Below are positions 58,900-64,000 of a DNA stretch of 64,000 bases, piece after piece; position 1 is the first letter of the stretch, and each line of letters starts with the position of its first letter. The position numbers were made by a program, and so were the translations under genes. This DNA comes from Diphasiastrum complanatum. Lineage: Eukaryota; Streptophyta; Lycopodiopsida; Lycopodiales; Lycopodiaceae. Where the stretch lies: NCBI GenBank assembly GCA_029204225.1, contig CM055096.1, forward strand, positions 62,538,957 through 62,602,956. Reading direction: 5' to 3'. A model generated the notes under the pieces. That model was not told the DNA's origin. It ran no database searches and was given only the letters and a program-made list of their open reading frames with translations.

Positions 58900-59266
58900 C
58901 ATATTTTTCTCTCAATAGTGATGTCTACTAGCGGTAGTAGAGCATCAAGGAGGAGGCCATCGTGGACATTAGGGGTAAGGTCATCATCAACAGATTGCAC
59001 AACCTTACTCTTAAATACTTTGGTCACAATTTGTTTAACCCTTGGGAGCAACAAAACCAAGGGGACAAAGACAAGATACTTGATATATTGTCCGTGAGTT
59101 TCCACAATCAAATAGATTTAATGACAAATGGGTGAAGATGAGTATGTGTACACATATTTGTCATAAGCGCCAATCATTAAGACGATTATGTAGTAAAGGC
59201 AAGAAGAGGCCAGGATGGGCATCTAAAAAAGATTGGGGGAAAGTTATTTATGAATCCAAGCATCCT
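58900..59266. other. No gene recognised
   Basis: Spacer between the microsatellites and the LTR fragment; no retroelement motif is readable. Confidence 0.4.
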
Positions 59267-59654
59267 AATTCCTACAGTGGAGTTGCATGGAAAGTTCACT
59301 TAACTAAACTAATTCACCTACCAGAGATCCACATGTGTAATTACATGCATGGATGTTGCATGTACTACATGTCAACTCGTAAAACTGCCTAGACATGTGT
59401 AGATCACAGAAACTACTTTGCATGTTGCATGCACTGATTGCATGTGGCTTGCATGCATACAGTAAAACTTTGCATGCTATCTAAACATCTGCATGTCATC
59501 ATAATTGAACCTATCTAACTCAAATCTGAGCTACACTAGAAGGATATGTGCTCAATTCACACTCCTTTTATGTACAACATGAATTTTAGTGGAAATCACC
59601 ATGGACATGACCCCAAACTCGAGATAGGAAGATAATATTTTACTAATCTTCACA
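59267..59654 (-). repeat. Partial LTR, Copia D family
   Basis: Matches the right half of the D LTR (about 56218-56607), ending CTTCACA at 59654. Its left part is missing. It directly abuts an integrase fragment whose first bases, read on the minus strand, are GAAAC. Confidence 0.8.
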
Positions 59655-59770
59655 GTTTCCAAGGGAATATGTGCAAAGCAAGAACCTCCAAAGGCACTAC
59701 GGTTATCATCCTTAGGCTTCTTGAATTATACTTCATATGGTGTCTTTCTTCCAAGAGCTTCGATACTCCT
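59655..59770 (-). pseudogene. Copia E integrase fragment
   Basis: Reads ALGRKTPYEV, a stop, FKKPKDDN and CFAHIPLE on the minus strand, matching AGKTPFEVLFQKKPK and IMPLE of element F (about 47175-47275). It ends exactly at the LTR at 59654, with GAAAC at the border. Confidence 0.7.
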
Positions 59771-59869
59771 CAAAGCTTTGATCTTCAATGAGAACTCCAT
59801 CTCAACAAATGCTTTAAATAATAGGATTTATGGATCCTCCAATACAAGCAAGCTCCCTATGAGTATCTT

Positions 59870-60252
59870 TCACTCTCCATAATTAGTGGCACTCTCATCA
59901 CTCTTTTGAGAACTTTGGAAGATTTGATTTCTAAGAGTGAGGAGCCTAGAGGTATTTTTGGCTTCATAAATAGCTTTGAAAGTATCCCAAGCTTGCTTGG
60001 CCAAGTTGTAATCACCAATCTCTCTCAAAATCTCATTAGAGACATTCATCTTGATATGGTGGAGAGCCATCCTAGCTTTCTTCTTGTACTTTTATACTTC
60101 TTGAAGGACTTGAGGCTCCTCCTCAATCCCAAGTACAATGTCCATCACATCTTGGAGTATCAAGATTGACTCCATTATAACCTTCCAAATAGAATAGTTG
60201 GAGGTAGAGAGTCTTTCACTAGATTCCAATAGGTAAGACCCCATAGATGCCA
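59870..60252 (-). pseudogene. Copia E gag fragment
   Basis: Gag start at 60252 (YLLESSERLSTSNYSIWKV), with one stop near 60092, then KARMALHHIKMNVSNEILREIG and NTSRLLTLRNQIFQSSQKSDESATNY to about 59875. It is closest to the gag of element F. The capsid end, knuckle, protease and integrase start are deleted between 59770 and 59870. Confidence 0.8.
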
Positions 60253-60990
60253 TGTAATAGTGAAGACTCCTTGTAATGAGACACTAAAAGGTTGCTTCTC
60301 TCTCACTATAGGATCATTGAAAGGTGTACTACCAACTCATACGCAAGATCTTGCAACAAAGTGAGATATGGACCTCACTAGCTTTTCCAATCTCTCTTAA
60401 TCTAGATCACTCTCACATCAATTGATGAAGTATGGGCTAAGTTTGGGTCAAGCTATCTTTGGCACGTATAAAACACTCCAAGAATCCACAAATCTCTCAA
60501 ATACAAGCCAATTTTATGAAAGAATGTGGCTACGACCTCAAATTGATGACTAGATCTCAAGAAAGTGTGATTGGCAAGCCTAGAAGTGAGATTTTTGGTC
60601 AAACAAGCATAAGAGAGTCATAAATAAAAGTGTCCAACTAGGTTGGGTGCCCTACCCACCTTGATTTAATTGACTATAACTTTTGATTGGGAGATCCAAT
60701 CACCATGAAGTCAATTGCAACACAGACTCAAATAGCTTTCAAACTAGCGATCAAGCATTAGATTTGGTTCACACATGAAAGAGAACTATAAAATTGAATT
60801 CTGTTGTCCTTCACATGTCTGAATAAGAAAATTTGTACAATATCAGAAATGTTTCAATCCTTATGATAATGAACCATTTTGATCAAAAAATGCTTGAGAT
60901 AGCATGGGAGATGCAAACTACTCTCTCTAGATCTAGATTTTCAAGAAAATTTTGGAACTTTGGATGAAACAGACATCAAAAGCTTAGATA
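60253..60990 (-). other. Copia E leader
   Basis: Non-coding sequence between gag and primer site. Confidence 0.55.
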
Positions 60991-61003
60991 GGCTCTAATA
61001 CCA
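60991..61003 (-). promoter_or_regulatory. Primer-binding site of Copia E
   Basis: The minus strand reads TGGTATTAGAGCC, one transition from the perfect site. Confidence 0.75.
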
Positions 61004-61100
61004 TGTGAAATTTCACACGTGTGGGAATTCCCTACCTTGTGTGATTGATCTCCTAAGCAAGCTTGTGCACTTGTTGATGGATTCCAGATTGATTTCCAAA
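61004..61100 (-). repeat. 5' LTR edge of Copia E, decayed
   Basis: Starts TGTGAAATTTCACACGTGTG and resembles the reverse complement of the F LTR end (TTCACACGTGTGGGGAAT, then TGATCTT). The outer boundary cannot be placed. Confidence 0.45.
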
Positions 61101-62100
61101 ATCGGGAGTAAATTTTTTGCGAGTTTTGCGACTTTCTTCCATGACATGCTCCAACAAAATGGTACACATGGTGTGCTCTTTCTATGCCACTACATGATTT
61201 TTTAAGAACAAGAATGATGGTTTGATGCATACTTAAAAATGTGACTATCCATCAAATTCTAAATAGGTCCATCACAAAATACTTCGTTACTTTATAAATA
61301 CAAGTTCACTTTTATTAAAAAAAAATTGTCCTTGAAGTTGTAAAAGTTAGCATGTCGGTGTGCTAGCCTGCAAATTTTTCATTTAAAAAACATGAAGTTT
61401 TTTTGAAGAACTTGAAAAAATAGATTTCTTTTGAAGCTGATTCGACTAGCATGTCATTGTGCTAGTCAGCCCTCTGCCTGACGAAAATGTTCGCGAACAC
61501 GAAAGTCAAGAGACAAGAAGCACGAAAGATTCGTGAACACCTGACAAGAAGACACGAACACAAATGATTCATAAACAAGAATCTTTTGTGGTACAACAGG
61601 AGAAAGTCAGACGACGACGACGAACCAAACAATGCAACACAAAAAACGTCGCGAAACCTTTTCTGCCCTCACGCTCCATGAAGAACCAGCAAGATTATGC
61701 AAGTACCCAGAAGTACTGATATATGATCTGATAGCATGACGTCAGCAGATACACTCTAGGTCATGGCTAATCTTCCACTCTTGTAATTTTTTGATTAGTT
61801 GTAGATGCTTAATTACTCTAATCTAAAAAGTTACACAGAGCGACCATATACTTATTGGATGATACTTGATACACAAGACATATATACAGAAAAGTAGTCA
61901 AATGCTAATAAGCAATCAAGACAAAAGTACAGAACAGAAGTCCGCCTGCGTGCGAGACAAGTTTTCGCAATCAGGATCCATAGAGATCCAAAAGTCTGCT
62001 AGTAAGCAAGACATTGCTCGTGAGAGAACAGTATTTTCTCTCACACCAACGCACTACGTGGATCTGCATGCAGTGTTTGAAGAATCAGAAAAAATCATTA
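61101..62100. other. Unassigned; includes probable Copia I 5' LTR
   Basis: No conserved frame. The LTR of element I must lie within about 61470-62403, but without its partner the left edge is unknown. Short repeats of CGCGAACACGAAAG type occur near 61490-61560. Confidence 0.35.
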
Positions 62101-62403
62101 GATGATCTTGTAGCCATTGTGCACACGTCACTTTTATGATGTATGATCTTGAATGCAAATGTGTCTGCTGTTATTCGTTTGTCTGATTCTCTCATTCGTT
62201 TAATTTCGCGTATTGGTCAAAACTTTGTTGAATGCTACATTAATTTATAAACATAGATCAGCAGTGCCTGACTACATTCTGGAGGACTGTAGGAGTGATT
62301 CAATTGGCAGTGACCAGCGATCGCATCTGAACTCCATCTGATTCGCAACGAATCGTTTGCTTCGCCTTTGCGACTATTTTGCGATCGCGATTCATTCTCA
62401 TCA
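62100..62403 (+). repeat. 5' LTR of Copia I, right end
   Basis: Ends in TCTCATCA one base before the primer-binding site. Left boundary outside what can be judged; 62100 is only a nominal start. Confidence 0.45.
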
Positions 62404-62404
62404 G

Positions 62405-62417
62405 TGGTATCAGAGTC
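62405..62417 (+). promoter_or_regulatory. Primer-binding site of Copia I
   Basis: TGGTATCAGAGTC, one change from the initiator tRNA-Met type site. Confidence 0.8.
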
Positions 62418-62519
62418 TGTCTACTTTGACATAATCTGACATAGCCAAAAGGCTATCATGTCCAGGAGGCCAAGCATTCAGACGAACAACCATCAACAAG
62501 AGAACAGACTTCAGAAGCA

Positions 62520-63218
62520 ATGGCTTCAATCAACAGCATGCAGAGCAAGATCTACACAATTCTTGATTGTTCAGGATCTAACTTTCTAGCTTGGAAAGTT
62601 AAGACATCACTGATACTCAAGGGTGAAATTTTATTCCCCTGGGTAGATAGCATAGAGGAGATGCCTATGACATCAGACAAGGAGCTACGCGAGTGGAGGG
62701 AGAAAAATCACAAGGCGGTAGCCTTGCTATCTTCATTTATTGAAGATAGTCTCACGCTTGACCTGGCTACACTCTCCAAAGCTAAGGAGATGTGGGATGC
62801 ATTGCTCACAAGATTTCAAACAAAATCAAGAAGTCAAATTATGATGTTGGAAGATCAACTGACAGATCTACAGTGGGATGGGAAAGATCTCACTTCTTTC
62901 ATAAGGAAGATGAAGGATCTATTTCTATCACTACATAACTCTGGAGCAGAGAATGCAGTGTCAACTAAGAAGCAGCTCACATACCTGTTGAGAGTCTTAT
63001 CCAGATCTTTCCAAACGACGAGAACCCTACTCGCGAAAGATCCTACCATGAACCTTGAAAAGGCAATTGTCAAAATTCGGGAGAAAATTGAGACTAGAGA
63101 ACATCTTGATCACAAAGGTGGTTTTGACAGGCCCTCTATGGCAACAAAGAAAAATCCAAGAAACAATTTAAGCCTAAGAGTGAGTCAAATCAGAAGCAGG
63201 ATCATGATCAGCAAGTAG
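62520..63218 (+). CDS. Copia I gag capsid
   Basis: A 232-residue frame from ATG 62520. Features of plant Copia gag: LDCSGSNFLAWKVKTSLILKG, then KAKEMWDALLTRFQTKSRSQIMMLEDQL and TSFIRKMKDLFLSL, all in the UBN2-type order. Length suits a capsid domain. The true continuation into the zinc knuckles is in the next frame from about 63165, so the last residues are probably frameshifted. Confidence 0.85.
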   Translation: MASINSMQSKIYTILDCSGSNFLAWKVKTSLILKGEILFPWVDSIEEMPMTSDKELREWREKNHKAVALLSSFIEDSLTLDLATLSKAKEMWDALLTRFQTKSRSQIMMLEDQLTDLQWDGKDLTSFIRKMKDLFLSLHNSGAENAVSTKKQLTYLLRVLSRSFQTTRTLLAKDPTMNLEKAIVKIREKIETREHLDHKGGFDRPSMATKKNPRNNLSLRVSQIRSRIMISK

Positions 63219-63733
63219 AGGAGACCAGCAAAGGCAACTAGAAGAGCAAAGGGAGGTCGAATCAACAAGGTGGAGAAAAGAAGACTTGCGTGAGATGTAG
63301 AAGAGATAGGCACACGATTGATACATGCTGGGTCAATCCCAAGATTGAGTGTATCCACTGCTACAAGAAGGGTCATGCAGCCATGGATTGTTACCTGAAC
63401 CCGAGGAACAAATTAGCGCAGAACAGATAGGAGAACAACAACAGTTCATGTTATGTCGAGAAGTCCGAGAGCTCAAAAATGGGCAAAAAAAGATCGAACA
63501 GAAATTGTTCGACCGCCTATATTTGTGAAGACGTGTGTGCAACATCAACATCTGACACACACGAGGTGATCCTAGATTCAAGAGCCACCTCACACTTTGT
63601 GACATCAAGACGAATCATGTCTGATTTCAGAAGTGCCGATCCTTTAAGATTCATTGTTCTTGGAGATGGATCCAAACATCAAGTGAACGGTATTGGTTCA
63701 CTGTGGCTCAACACCAATGGCAGAGACAGATGA
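63165..63733 (+). pseudogene. Copia I nucleocapsid and protease start, broken
   Basis: The frame after the shift has a stop at about 63239 and then two CCHC knuckles: CVRCRRDRHTIDTC (63287-63328) and CIHCYKKGHAAMDC (63350-63391), a double arrangement unlike the single knuckle of B, F and G. A stop at 63428 follows. The protease site is ILDSRATSHF (about 63570-63600), with R in place of the usual G, followed by LGDGSKHQVNGIGSL. The frame ends at 63733. Confidence 0.8.
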
Positions 63734-64000
63734 CTTGAAGACATTATGTTCGTGTCTACACTATATCAAGACTTGCTTTCTATGGCAAGAAATAGCAGAT
63801 GCAGAGATGTGTGTGACATTTTCTGATGAAGCATGCAATGTGATTGATGCCAGTACCAGTACTTTGATCGCTCAAGCCAAAAGAAAGAGTAATCTATATC
63901 ATCTGAAGGTATGCCTACCTGCAGATCAGGTGCATCAAACTCATGATGACTAACCAGACACTCTATGGCACAAGAGACTCTGCCACATGAACTCAATGAC
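63693..64000 (+). pseudogene. Copia I pre-integrase segment, partial
   Basis: A frame with CVTFSDEACNVID, LYHLKV and, after a stop at 63952, TLWHKRLCHMNS, the first His ligands of the integrase zinc domain. It is cut by the window end. Confidence 0.7.

Larger units (their letters stand above)
62405..64000 (+). mobile_element. Copia element I, start only
   Basis: Plus-strand Copia that runs off the right edge: primer site, 100-bp leader, gag, two zinc knuckles, protease and the start of integrase (LWHKRLCHMNS near 63965). Its gag is distinct from elements A-G. Confidence 0.85.

Overview
This is a TE-saturated nuclear window from a land plant. Nearly every protein-like frame is a piece of a Ty1/Copia or Ty3/Gypsy LTR retrotransposon, most of them broken. 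Copia primer-binding sites match the 3' end of plant initiator tRNA-Met. The one host-type gene I can name is a CLE signalling-peptide precursor, a family typical of plants. AT-rich spacers, long dinucleotide microsatellites and nested elements fit a large plant genome. I cannot name the species from sequence alone.

Layout. 1-7155: minus-strand Copia A runs off the left edge, and its 5' LTR is split by a second copy of the same family, B (2651-7099), which has complete LTRs but no integrase or reverse transcriptase. 7347-9720: decayed plus-strand Gypsy pol (K). 9721-15400: spacer with unassigned degenerate frames, a cluster of CACRTG-cored palindromes and tandem duplications. 15640-17087: decayed minus-strand Copia pol. 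About 17100-18900: a plus-strand LTR/PBS followed by coiled-coil frames. 19800-20635: degenerate minus-strand frame with a TATA box. 21240-25726: minus-strand Gypsy N with gag knuckles, protease, RT, RNase H and integrase, largely in one frame broken by stops. 26393-28377: Copia C, reduced to a 5' LTR, leader and gag start that runs into a microsatellite.

28378-36320 is the least TE-like stretch. It holds the CLE gene (31648-31914), an uncharacterised coding-like stretch just behind it, a Gypsy remnant and a foldback inverted repeat. 36326-39544 returns to Copia debris and LTRs. 40701-52583 is Copia G, with 5-bp target duplication GAAAG; its integrase is split by a full-length Copia F (44059-49955). 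G lies beside a Gypsy integrase remnant (J). 55875-61100 is a Copia composite (D and E) with large CT/CA microsatellites. 62405-64000 is the start of another Copia (I), which runs off the right edge.

Functionally, the retroelement genes are gag-pol modules (capsid/nucleocapsid, aspartic protease, integrase, RT, RNase H). I see no element with all frames intact, so movement would need proteins supplied in trans. The CLE precursor would be secreted and processed to a 12-residue peptide hormone read by leucine-rich-repeat receptor kinases. All coordinates and reading frames were read by eye; no database search or alignment was run.
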